Assembly: GCA_026874595.1 (NCBI GenBank) | Contig: CM049316.1 | Span: 17,695,839-17,759,838 of the forward strand | DNA length: 64,000 nt | Source: Sipunculus nudus | Lineage: Eukaryota; Annelida; Sipuncula; Golfingiida; Sipunculidae | Direction of reading: 5' to 3' | Shown here: piece after piece, positions 48,139 through 58,982 of the stretch | Numbering within the stretch: position 1 is the stretch's first letter | How the letters are laid out: the number at the start of each line of letters is the position of its first letter | Notes under the pieces: model-generated | Told to the model about the DNA's origin: nothing | The model's input: only the letters and a program-made list of their open reading frames with translations | Database searches by the model: none | Position numbers and translations under genes: made by a program

Positions 48139-48325
48139 GGGGGGGGGGGGGGGGATGGGCGTATATATACCCCTACTTTTTAGCAAGGGGGATAGACAAT
48201 GCAATCACCCCCCTGATATTCAGTGAATAATATATAATAGTAAATAGGGAAATGAAATATATTACAAATTGAATTTTAGATTTTAGTTCATTTCTGAGTT
48301 TAATAAAAAATATCATATATCTAAA
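48139..48325 (-). repeat. Poly-G tract and inverted fragment of the X family
   Basis: A G run occupies about 48139-48155. Read on the minus strand, 48325-48155 gives 'aaactcagaaatgaac', then 'tgaatatcaggggggtgattgcattgtctatcccccttgctaaaa', then 'ggggtatatata'. This parallels 18087-18198 in X ('aaactcagaaattgaa', 'tgaatatcaggggggataattacattcactccttgctaaaa', 'ggggatatatatt'). Confidence 0.6.
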
Positions 48326-49250
48326 TATATCTATGTTTTTGTGGGTGGGTTAGTTGGTGTGGGTGTGTGAGTCATCCCATACTATTGAAGACTAATTGAC
48401 GCCACTGAATGCATGTACCTCACCACCAGAGCCCTTATGCAACGCTCTTTTGACCTAATTATTAAAATGAGCCCCAAAAATGCTCCTGCACAGGAGGTCT
48501 TCCTTGCGACAACTGTTTACAAGACAATAATGACGTCACAAAGGTCTATGACGTAGACGTCATATTGCTGACGTCATCATCCGGAATCGCTGCAATTATG
48601 AATATATCGCAGTCATTGTGAACTGTCTTTCAACATTTTCGATTATTAGTTTCATACGAATTACGTGCCATACAGGCAAGACATAATTATTCACTCAGTA
48701 GTAAATGGAAAGTGCAACCTTTGGTTAAGAACCTCTTATACTGTCTCCTTTGTGTGAGAGATATTCCGGAAACATGACGAAATGGGTTCTGTTGGGGAAA
48801 GCTATCCCAAATTATGCATTTTTATTATTGTCAGGTGATTGAAGGTTTACAGTAATATCGGCGAACTGATTAGCTGCACGGAACAGTTATGCTCAAGATT
48901 ATTCATTAAATGAATATGCTATTAAGGTCACGTAAAGTTCACGGTGAGGTCAATTCTGGTCTATCTGAATAATGATGTCCTCGGAGGACACCATTCCGCC
49001 AGAGGTCGTTTCTACCCAAAACGAACTTCTTCCCGTTGGACATTGTGAGATGGCCAGGACAACTTGTCCTAGCTGTCTAATTTTCAAAATATAATTTTGT
49101 TACATCGAATGAAACACCTTCTGCTTACATTTCCAACGCGTATGCCTACAATTATCACTAATTCCTTGAGGTCCTTACCACAAAAAACATCTATGTTTGT
49201 GTTATTATTCCGTTAAGTCCATACCTCAAAACCACCCATGTTATTCATTT

Positions 49251-50114
49251 TGTTACGGAACCTAATAACAACAAATTATGTAGTCGTAAAGAGCATAAAT
49301 TTGGTTTCGGAGATAAATAAAAATCAGATCCTGTAACACTAGCCAGCGTGAAATGTCCAGGGGAATGAATAAAGAAGTCAGTGTTTTTTTGTTATCAAAA
49401 AATTATAATTTATTCTTAAAAACAACCCTAACATTACAATACACTAAATCAATACAATTACACAGTTTAACAACAGTATAACAGTAAATCAGTACAGTTG
49501 CACAGTATAATAAATAAAGTGTACAGAACAAGAGTGTCATGATCCTAGGTTTTTCTGGAAACCACCACTGTCACAGATCAATAATTCCTTTAAAACATAT
49601 AATTCAGATGAACCGTTCCCGTAAATCTTCTCAGAAAATAATAGTCCGATTCAATCCCAAAATCAATCTGTTGTTATCCAAAAGTGAAGTTCTGGTAATA
49701 GTCCCAAAGGCAAACTGAAGACTATATAAAATCCGTAACAAACTTCGAAGAATATCTAAAAATGCTGCAATTATCGGAAAGGGCCACAAACTGACTCACA
49801 CTCTTCCGTGTCCACTGGAATATTTCTCTCTTTCTCTTCTCCCTGGGCTCTAAACACAGCCCCAAGTTTATAGCCTCTCACCCCAAAGCCTAGAAACTTC
49901 TATTTCTCGAACAATCCAAAGAACACAACAACACATAATACGTACATGCCCAAAGAACAATACAAGACACGCTCATAGAGCGCGAACAGCGCGAACAAAT
50001 TCCAGATTAGTACGAGCGCTGTGTCTCTACATGCCATAGCAACTGACGCCCAGGGCTTGAGCTTAACACGAAACAGAATGTCCAGAGCGCACAATAAAAG
50101 AGACACCTGTAACA
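49251..50114 (-). mobile_element. Solo LTR of the same retrotransposon family, reverse
   Basis: On the minus strand it begins TGTTACAGGTGTCTCTTTTATTG and ends GGTTCCGTAACA. It shares long stretches with 39347-40236, for example 'tttggattgttcgagaaat', 'gagtcagtttgtgg', 'ggattttatatagtcttcagt' and 'attcattcccctggacatttcacgctg'. The two copies differ by many substitutions and indels, so they are not recent twins. No internal retroviral-type region adjoins it, and the flanks show no clear target duplication. Confidence 0.85.
49867..49911 (-). promoter_or_regulatory. LTR promoter motifs, reverse copy
   Basis: On the minus strand TTCGAGAA (49911-49904), GAAGTTTC (49900-49893) and CTATAAAC (near 49874-49867) keep the order and approximate spacing of the forward LTR. 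Confidence 0.45.
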
Positions 50115-50534
50115 ATGTCTAACAGGTTACATAACCCTCTTCACTGCACGTTTACCTTCGGAGATTGCAAATGCAGCAGCTCCGTTGCTTTGTGATTGAC
50201 AGGATTTGACGCTAACAAACTCAGAGTTTTACTCTTGTGAATCAGGTTCTGCCCAGTGTGCTCTGGTAATTGTGTTTCAGACTTAAATATTCAGCCCATG
50301 TCAAGAGTGAATAAGGATTTATCATCCGCTGTCCGGGTTTACCTTGAACTGTAGTTCATACAGGGCCTCATATATTAACCTGAAAAAAGTATATTGCTTC
50401 GTTAAACATGTATATAAATGAGGCAAAAGTTTTGTGAAAGCACTAACCAAATCTGAGAAACACAGTGTATTGTCTTTAGTAATAATATATAACCCTACAG
50501 CTGATTAACCCTTAGTTGATAAGAAAACACCATA

Positions 50535-53020
50535 CAGTAACATCGAACAGCGGGCTTTATGTAATCTATAGTGTCCTCGTCAACAGCAACATCATACAGC
50601 GGTCTTTATGAAACCTATAGTGTCCAGGTCAACAGTATCATCATACAGCGGGCTTTATTTGACCTACAGTGTCCAGGTCAACAGTATCATCATACAGCGG
50701 GCTTTATTTGATCTATAGCGTCCTTGTTAACAGGAACATCATACAACACGCTTTATGTAACCTGTCGTGTCCTCATCAACAGTAACATCATAAAGCGGAC
50801 TTAATGGGACCTACAATGTCCAGGTCAAAGGTAACAGCATACAGCGGGCTTTATGTGACCTATTGTGTCCTCGTCAACAGTTACATCATTCAGCGGGCTT
50901 TATGAAACCTATAGTGTCTAGGTCAACAGTATCATCATACTTCGGGCTTTATTTGACCTACAGTGTCCTAATGAACAGTAACATCATACAGCGGACTTAA
51001 TTTGACCTACAATGTCCAGGTAAACACTAACACCATACAGCACGCTTTATGTAACCTGTTGTGTCCTCGTCAACGGTAACATCATAAAGCGGACTTAATG
51101 GACCTACAATGTCCAGGTCAAAGGTAACAGCATATAGTCGCTTAATGTAATGTGTAGTGTCCTTAGTAAAAGCAACATCATACAGCTGGCTTTATTTGAC
51201 CTACAGTGTCCAGGTCAACAGTAACATCATACAGCGGGCTTTATGTGACCCACAGTGCCGAGGTAAACAGTGACATCATACAGCTGGCGTTATGTGACTA
51301 ACAGTGTCCAGGTCAACAGTTACATCATACAGCGGGCTTTAGGTGACTTACAGTGTCCAGGTCAACAGTAACACCATACAGCGGGCTATATGTGACCAAT
51401 TGTGTCCTAGTCAACAGTAACATCATACTGCGGGCTTTACGTAACCTACAGGGTCCTCGTCAACAGTAACATCATACAGCGGGCTTTATGTGACTTACAG
51501 TATCCAGGTCAACGGTAACACCATACAGCGGGCTTAATGTGAGTTACAGTGTCCAGGTCAACGGTAACATCATACAAAGGGCTTTATGTGACTTACAGTG
51601 TCCAGTTCAACGGTAACATCATACAGCGGGCTATATGTAACCTTCAGTCTCCTCGTCAACAGTAACATCATACAGCGGGCTTTATGTGACTTACAGTGTC
51701 CAGGTCAACAGTAACATCATACAGCGGGCTTTATGTGACCTACAGTGTCCAGGTCAACAGTTACATCAAACAGCGGGCTTTATGTGACTTACAGTGTCCA
51801 GGTCAACAGTTACATCATACAAAGGGCCTTATGTGACTTACAGTGTCCAGGTCAACGGTAACATCATACAGCGGGCTTTATGTGACTTACAGTGTCCAGG
51901 TCAACGGTAACATAATACAGCGGGCTTTATGTGACTTACAATGTCCAGGTCAACGGTAACATAATACAGCGTGCTTAATGTGACCTTCAGTGTCCAGGTC
52001 AATGGTAACATCATACAGCGGGCTTAATGTGACCTACAGTGTCCAGGTCAACAATAACATCATACAGCTGGCTTTATGTGACTTACAGTGTCAAGGTCAA
52101 CGGTAACATCATACCGCGGGCTTTATGTGACCTACAGTGTCCAGGTCAACGGTAACATCATACAGCGGGCTATATGTAACCTTCAGTCTCCTCGTCAACA
52201 GTAACATCATACAGCGGGCTTTATATGACTTACAGTGTCCAGGTCAAAGTAACATCATACAGCAGGCTTTATGTGACTTACAGTGCCAAGGTCAACAGTA
52301 ACATCATACAGCGGGCTTTATGTGACTTTCAGTGTCCAGGTCAACGGTAACATCATACAGCGGACTATGTGTAACCTTCCGTCTCCTCGTCAACAGTAAC
52401 ATCATACAGCGGGCTTTATGTGACTTACAATGTCCAGGTCAACAGTAAAATCATACAGCGGGCTTTATGTGACCTACAGTGTCCAGGTCAACGGTAGCAT
52501 CATACAGCGGGCTTTATGTGACTTACAGTGTCCAGGTCAACGGTAACATAATACAGCGGGCTTAATGTGACCTACAGTGTCCAGGTCAACGGTAACATCA
52601 TACAGCGGGCTTTATGTGACTTACAGTGTCCAGGTCAACGGTAACATAATACAGCGGGCTTTATGTGACTTACAATGTCCAGGTCAACGGTAACATAATA
52701 CAGCGTGCTTAATGTGACCTTCAGTGTCCAGGTCAACGGTAACATCATACAGCGGGCTTAATGTGACCTACAGTGTCCAGGTCAACAGTAACATCATACA
52801 GCTGGCTTTATGTGACTTACAGTGTCCAGGTCAACGGTAACATCATACAGCGGGCTTTATGTGACCTACAGTGTCCAGGTCAACGGTAACATCATACAGC
52901 GGGCTTAATGTGACCTACAGTGTCCAGGTCAACAATAACATCATACAGCGGGCTTTATGTGACTTACAGTGTCCAGGTCAACAGTAACATCATACAGCGG
53001 GCTTTATGTGACTTATAGTC
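50535..53020 (+). repeat. 49-bp minisatellite, about 50 copies
   Basis: The consensus unit is close to 'caggtcaacggtaacatca' + 'tacagcgggctttatgtgac' + '(t/c)tacagtgtc'. Units in 51650-53020 are very alike, while units in 50535-51200 carry more substitutions and alternative phrases ('tcctcgtcaacag'). That gradient is usual where unequal exchange homogenises the centre of an array. Some variants recur as blocks: 'aacataatacagcg(t/g)gctt' appears in clusters near 51905-51970 and 52545-52690. The unit length is not a multiple of three and stops are frequent, so it is non-coding. Confidence 0.95.
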
Positions 53021-53109
53021 AAATGAAGGTAAAATATTAATAGGTATGAATTGATTTAAAATATCCATATATAAGAAGAGGAGATCAATATTAGTCACAA
53101 TACTATGTG

Positions 53110-53830
53110 TCTGGCTCAAATTATTGCGAGATGAGAATTCGAAAATAATGGTTTATCAGAGGAGCATATTATTATTACGACTACGGGTATTTCAAATATA
53201 CAATCTTTGTGTTCTAAATATTTTTATGATATATTGATGGAACAGAATTCAACTGCCCCTCATCCTTGGCCTGATTAAGGGATACAAATCAGGATGATCG
53301 TGTTGGGAGAATTACTTTGGAGCCATAAAAAATATCTGTTGATATGTATACAAGGGAATTCTTATTTAAAATACTCCATAACTATTTACCAACCAATAGT
53401 TTATTATAAAAATGAAAGTGAGTTGAAGACAACCGATGTTCTTATTACTTTATAGAATCAGAGATAATGGAAAACAAATCTTTATTTTAGAATTTGGGAT
53501 TGGATGAAATCAAATGGAGTGACCATACCACCATGAACCTTGGACACAGTTTTGAATGGATGGTTTCAAATTAAGAGTACCTTTTTATTAATTAGATTAT
53601 ATAATAATTTTATTAAATTACATTTAAAATATGTGTATATTACAGTAGAAAGGAATTTAATCAGAAAACAAGAAATTATATGTTCAAATTTATAGGGAAA
53701 TTGATATATATAAAAAATTTGAGCATAAAATCATAGCAGAAATATAAGATTCATATAATAGGAAAAAATGAAATATAAGATAACTAAACATTTAAAAAAA
53801 TGGACAAAATAAGGAAACAATTTTAACATA
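53110..53830 (+). mobile_element. Decayed LINE C-terminal region
   Basis: Readings with frame changes give EFLFKILHNYLPTNSLLYK, then a Cys-containing stretch, then WDWMKSNGV, and later a lysine-rich KYVYITVERN-like segment. The pattern fits the ORF2 end of LINEs: FKILHR..PTN..LYKM, C..C, FW..., K.YIY, E..IA. Many stops are present. It covers a region missing from the LINE pieces in the 10-kb array, so family identity with them cannot be settled by eye. Confidence 0.55.
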
Positions 53831-53834
53831 CAGT

Positions 53835-54489
53835 AGCTTTTATAGTTTAAGGACTGGAAGGCAAAAGCATATAAAAAAGTATTCTGAATGTAACATTAAA
53901 ATATATGTATATCCTGCATATGCAAATTACAAGTAATTATATCCCATAAATATGCTTGTATAAATTGTATACATTGCATTTGATGTGACCGTTTACAAAA
54001 ATGTATGAAATATGTATAATATGATTTTTGCATAAAATATATTATAACAAAAATTTGGAAACGCACAAAAAAAATAATTTGTTTAACCCGGCATTGATTT
54101 TATAAGCTAATTTTACTCAGAGGCTTGTGATTGATGCAAGAAAAAAAAAATATTCTCTAAATGAGTCATATCTGCGACAAGATGTAAGATCATATTTGTC
54201 CGTTTATTTATGAATTTTAAAGCCGTCAATGTTAAACCTGGCGTTGATATATGTAATATTGAGGGAAATCCTGAAGACGGAACATGAGGATGTAAGCCTT
54301 TAATGAGTTCTGTGTTCTTTGCATTTGTGCATGCTTTTCCTAGAATCTGATCTGACATTTGTCTAAAATAATATGTTAAATCCATAAGGTGTGTAAATTA
54401 TTCAACATTTTAAAAAATCAACTCTTTACCTGAGTATTTTATTTATTCACAATTCTGTTGTCAGCGATAACATATGTTTAAATCGATAA

Positions 54490-54548
<59 letters not shown>

Positions 54549-54890
54549 TTCTAAATCACACATATATGCATAATAAATAAATACACATGTAATAAGATAA
54601 TGCAAATCTGATTAATTTTGAACAATTTCACATAATAATCGTTATGTAGTTCACCCCTAAAACATTAATATTTTTTAAATCTTAACCTTTAAACTTTCAT
54701 CCTTTATGAAACTAATCATATGTTATTTACTTCGTCGATTTAACATAGAAACGCAATCATAAAATTATTTTTTTAATACGGCTCAATCTTTGCATCATCA
54801 CAAAATGCATTCCGGGAGATCTCGAATAATTCTATTTTTTTACTTCCACGTTATTCTTTATTGTATGCATACTGAAAATATAAAACCAAC
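53835..54890. other. AT-rich DNA with a (TA)n tract
   Basis: (TA)n lies at 54491-54545. A 90-codon minus-strand frame (54113-54385) has no recognisable domain. Otherwise nothing is identified. Confidence 0.4.
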
Positions 54891-54904
54891 AACTTTAACA
54901 CAAT

Positions 54905-55300
54905 TTAGCCAGCGGCAAGGTCCTCTTCTTGTTTTCCCCGTTGGTGCGACAGCTAGTTGTGGATTTTATTTGTTGTTGAATTACCTTGTTCTTTTCCAAG
55001 CAGGCCTGGTCGTAAGGCGAGCAGAGCCAATAAACCACCGCTGGTGGTCATTACTTTAAAAATACCCCCGCTGCTTGTAGTTTCTCATTACGAAAAATCT
55101 CACGGTATGCCGGGTATTTACGTTTTTTCGGATGCTGAGCGAGAACAGCTTTCGGGCACGATTTCGATGTGCCATTTTCAGCGAGGTTTCTTGAGACTGT
55201 TCTTCTGAAAGGGCAAACGGGACCGCTGGCTCTTGGGAACAGAAAAAAAAACCAACTATTGAGACTGTCCGTTCGCCCACTCAGTAAAAGAAAATAACAC
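54905..55300. other. GC-richer block with overlapping frames on both strands
   Basis: Frames at 54790-55208 (plus) and 55051-55374 (minus) overlap. Their codon content looks balanced, but no domain, signal or splice signal could be recognised in either. It could be a repeat fragment or an exon remnant. The contrast in composition with flanks is the only firm observation. Confidence 0.25.
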
Positions 55301-57225
55301 ATCGCACAATTAAAAAATGCCGTGTGTTTCAAAATTTTTGACCATGACCATGAATTCTGGAATATTGCATTCACTGTTTATAACTGATAATAATAGCTTA
55401 TAACGATCAATATCACGCACGTTCATAGTCAACTGGCTGATTTGACATAGCAAACATTTCAAAGGCCCCTTAAAAATATTTCTCGAATGTAGATTGTCTT
55501 TTTTTTATGTATCTCCCTGCATTTTGGATCCAGTGAAAAATATATGTTTTCATAAAGATCATCAAATTACATTCTGCATTTTACAAATATATGCCTATTA
55601 CATAACGTAGGTTCTTAATTATTGCCCTGGTTTCTTTTTAGTATTTTATCCGTTTTTTTTCATTTAGTTTTTTAAACACATTAGAACTCAATGACAACTG
55701 ACCTTCACTTATTGAATATAAATTCAGCCTTATAAAATCTGCAGAGGTCCCTGTCCCAGGTGTTGTCAATCACCGACAATTATGGATAACAGGCTGTGGC
55801 GTCTCCCGATAGGTCATTTCAGTCTGATTAATTATTAACTTGATGGCCAATAGTTAAGATATTCTGAATTAGATATTTCTTCACAACTTTATTGATTTTT
55901 ACCAGTTGATCCTTAGAACCTATGTCAATTAAATTCATATTTCGCTTGATTGCTAAGATAATACTTGCTGCTAGATCTTAAATTTCTCAAACATGGACCT
56001 ATGTGCATTTCGTCAATACAGAAACGTATAATGCCAGCGTTGTTCCCAGCCTGCCTTACCCAGAGCACGGCATGCTTGGGTTCTGTCTAGGGGCACAATT
56101 TTAACTATAGGCACAGGAAATGGGGGCGGTCATCAGAGAGATAAGTTTTACATTGTATATTCCCATGCATGTCTTGTGTTAACTCCTTTTTCATAGCCTA
56201 ACGTAAAGAATACAGGCAACATCATTTTTTAAATATGGATATCCACTGCAGTGCAGTTTTTGAAATGAATAATGTCTCGGTTCACAATATAGGCCCTTAT
56301 AGCAGTAGAAGATGGCCTACTGTGTCGCGTGTTCACGACAGGAAGCCTATTTTTATTAAATGATACTCCCCTGACAAGGCCACCTTTAATCAACACCAGT
56401 AATAGTCCCCAAATAGATACATAAACCGTCCCTCTACACAGGCGACATCTCTTGGATCAGTCTGACACAAAATCCTGGGGTCCCTTACATCGAAAAGGAA
56501 AAAAAGGTGAGGGGCCTGCAATGCTAGCTCACTAAACAAAAACGCAGAATTCGACCGTAATGAGAAAACCTTTAAAAGATAACTTTATAATAATACATGG
56601 CACTGAAGAAACACGTCTTGGTGGGTTTCGTCTAAAAATATATTACAGGTTTCCGTATGAGCCAATAATGAATGTGTAAATGGCTGGATAATACATACCA
56701 AGTCAGCCGGCAAGAGTAGTCCGTCCACAATCATTTTCAATTGCTCGGATGGTGTCCATGCAGATGTTGCATATAATTTGCCTGGGACTGTCCCATATTT
56801 ACCACTTCCGTTTAATTGTCCCACCTTAGACGTTCGTCTCGGTTACCTATTTGCTGATTGGTGTATGTTTCTTTGCTCTCCGCAACAGCCTGGAGGTATG
56901 GAAATGCTGCCCATTATTTGAGCGCTCTAGGTACGGCTTGTGTCACTTTTCTCAATGTAAGAATTAAAACTGATTGTGGCGTTTATGCCTCATGCTGTTC
57001 TGCCTCATGTCTTTGTAACAATCCCCTCACTTAGTTTAGGAACGCATGTTATTTTTGCTACATCATGTCGTATATATAGGTTTAAATTCGGCATCGCTAC
57101 GCCTGCGACACGCGTACGTTACGTTGTGAAACGATGAAAACGCCGACGTTGCGATATGTGTAAAAGAAGGTGGGGGATTGACACCGCGCTGTCCAAACAT
57201 TGCGCTCAGCATTATTTCGCGTACA
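55301..57225. other. No recognised gene
   Basis: AT-rich, with motif-free short frames such as 56585-56824 on the minus strand. No repeats with counterparts in the window were noticed. Confidence 0.35.
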
Positions 57226-57229
57226 TATA

Positions 57230-57677
57230 AGGGCCCGGTCACACACCTACGACCACCTATGAATTAATGATCACGAATAGTCTTTGCCGATCACCTGCAA
57301 TTTCCCGTATGATATATTGGCTTTGGCGACAAACGATAACTACCGAGTGGAGACAGTTAAATAGTCGGCCTTTTTGTCATACGACCACTCGCACAGAAAG
57401 ACCGAAAACTCGTTCGTACCCACGACCGCTCAGTAGTTTTCTTACGACAGATCATCTTTCTTTCAACGATTGGTCGGAAGTAAGCTTACGAATAGTCGGA
57501 TGGTGGTATAAAATGCAGTCAGACAAGACCCTGAAAGTGTTACCGACTGATTTCGACCACGCTCCATGTGTGACCGCAAGGCCAACACCATACGACAAGT
57601 CGCAAAGAATACTAGTAGTCGTGACTGTGAATTCGTAGGTGATCGTAGGCGATCGTAGGCATGAGTGAATGGCCCCT
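57230..57677. mobile_element. 448-bp TIR element (MITE-like) carrying the satellite motif
   Basis: The left end AGGGCCCGGTCACACACCTACGA and the complement of the right end, AGGGGCCATTCACTCATGCCTACGA, agree at most positions. Further in, 'ccacctatgaatt' parallels 'tcacctacgaattc'. A 20-bp insertion of the GATCGTAGGC type lengthens one side. Positions 57335-57350 read GATAACTACCGAGTGG, identical to the 22-bp satellite downstream. Frames on both strands overlap and are not genes. Confidence 0.65.
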
Positions 57678-57863
57678 ACATTGGCGGATCCAGGATTATG
57701 GTACAGAGGGTACACAACTGCAACATGTATTTGATTTTTACGAATTTCGTTCAGCATCTCCATAATAACGGAACGTCGAATGTTTGATGCAAAAATAATC
57801 AGGCCACTTGTACAAATTCCTTTGTGCACTTTAATAGTGGCATTTGTAAAAGAAATAAAATAT

Positions 57864-58430
57864 AAACATATTAACATAAAAGAAAATCTGCGATAAATGG
57901 GGATTTAAGTCTATAATAAACTTAAAATCTTAAATTAATGATTTCAAAATAACTGTTATTAAACTAAATATATCTCATTTAGTAGCATAGTTAAAATTTA
58001 ATACATTGCATGTAAATGCAAATACAAAAACTGTCAAAACAACTTTGTATTCCTGAATATTTACCCGCCATGTCAATAGATATTAATCTCTGAAAAATTT
58101 TAATTGTACAAACTACTTAATTTAAATAACTGATAAACATATTAACAGTAAAGAAAAGCTGCGATAAATGGGTATTTAAATCTCAAATAAATTTAAAATC
58201 TTAAATAAGTGATTTCAAAATAACTGTTATATATCTCACTTAGCAGCATTGTTAAAATTCAATACATGGCATGTTATGATTTTGAGATCCTGCAAATACA
58301 AATGCTGTAAAAACAACTTCTTATCCCTTAATATTTACCAGCCATGGCAAAAGATGTGAATCTCTAAAAAAATTAATTGTACAAACTACTTCATGGAAAT
58401 AACTGATTAACATATTAACACCTAAATTAA
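57864..58430 (+). repeat. Two tandem units of about 271 bp
   Basis: 'aaacatattaaca', 'aaagaaaa.ctgcgataaatgg', 'taaaatcttaaat.agtgatttcaaaataactgtta' and 'ttaattgtacaaactact' recur with starts at 57864 and 58135. The beginning of a third unit ('taacatattaaca') appears near 58407. Several small indels separate the copies. Confidence 0.85.
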
Positions 58431-58982
58431 CATGAATTCCACCTATCTCACAATGATTTAACAAAGAATATGTTTCAGAAATATAAACACCAAACAAAAT
58501 CTAATCATAGTTACTAAATCATATTCAACATGCGACTAATATTTAAAACATACTTACTGAATCTTCACAATAACGGCAAATATAATATAAACATTTAAAC
58601 TCATATGTCCTCGAAGCAAAGCGTCAGGGAAAGATGGTGTTTTATAGAATAAGGAACAGGGAGATTAGAAAATAGAGAAACGCAACCCTAAAATGATACT
58701 GAAGCATTTGTTTACCATTTCCTTTATTGCATGAATTATTATATTATAATTTCTTTGATGAGTTTCATTCCACCCTCATCCCTCCCAAATCCATCTTTCC
58801 AGTATCCTCTCCTATTGTGATATTTTTCCACCACATTCCAAACCTAAAATTCACTGGGTCCGCACTCTTACAAACAAACTGTATCATTTTAAATTTGTGC
58901 GAACCTTGTTCGGATCCAACAAACTGCCAACAGATCCTGAATTCCTCTTCATACTACATAGTCTGTGGCAGCTGTGCTTTTC

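Noticed and set aside
39347-50114. A full LTR retrotransposon bounded by the two LTRs
   Set aside because: The LTRs are in opposite orientations and diverged, and the 9 kb between them contains no gag-pol; they are two separate solo LTRs.
50535-53020. Repetitive protein gene in the 49-bp array
   Set aside because: The unit length is not a multiple of three and stop codons occur regularly in every frame.
57267-57877. 123- and 141-codon frames on opposite strands
   Set aside because: They overlap each other within a TIR element and its flank and contain no domain; chance frames in a GC-richer element are the simpler reading.
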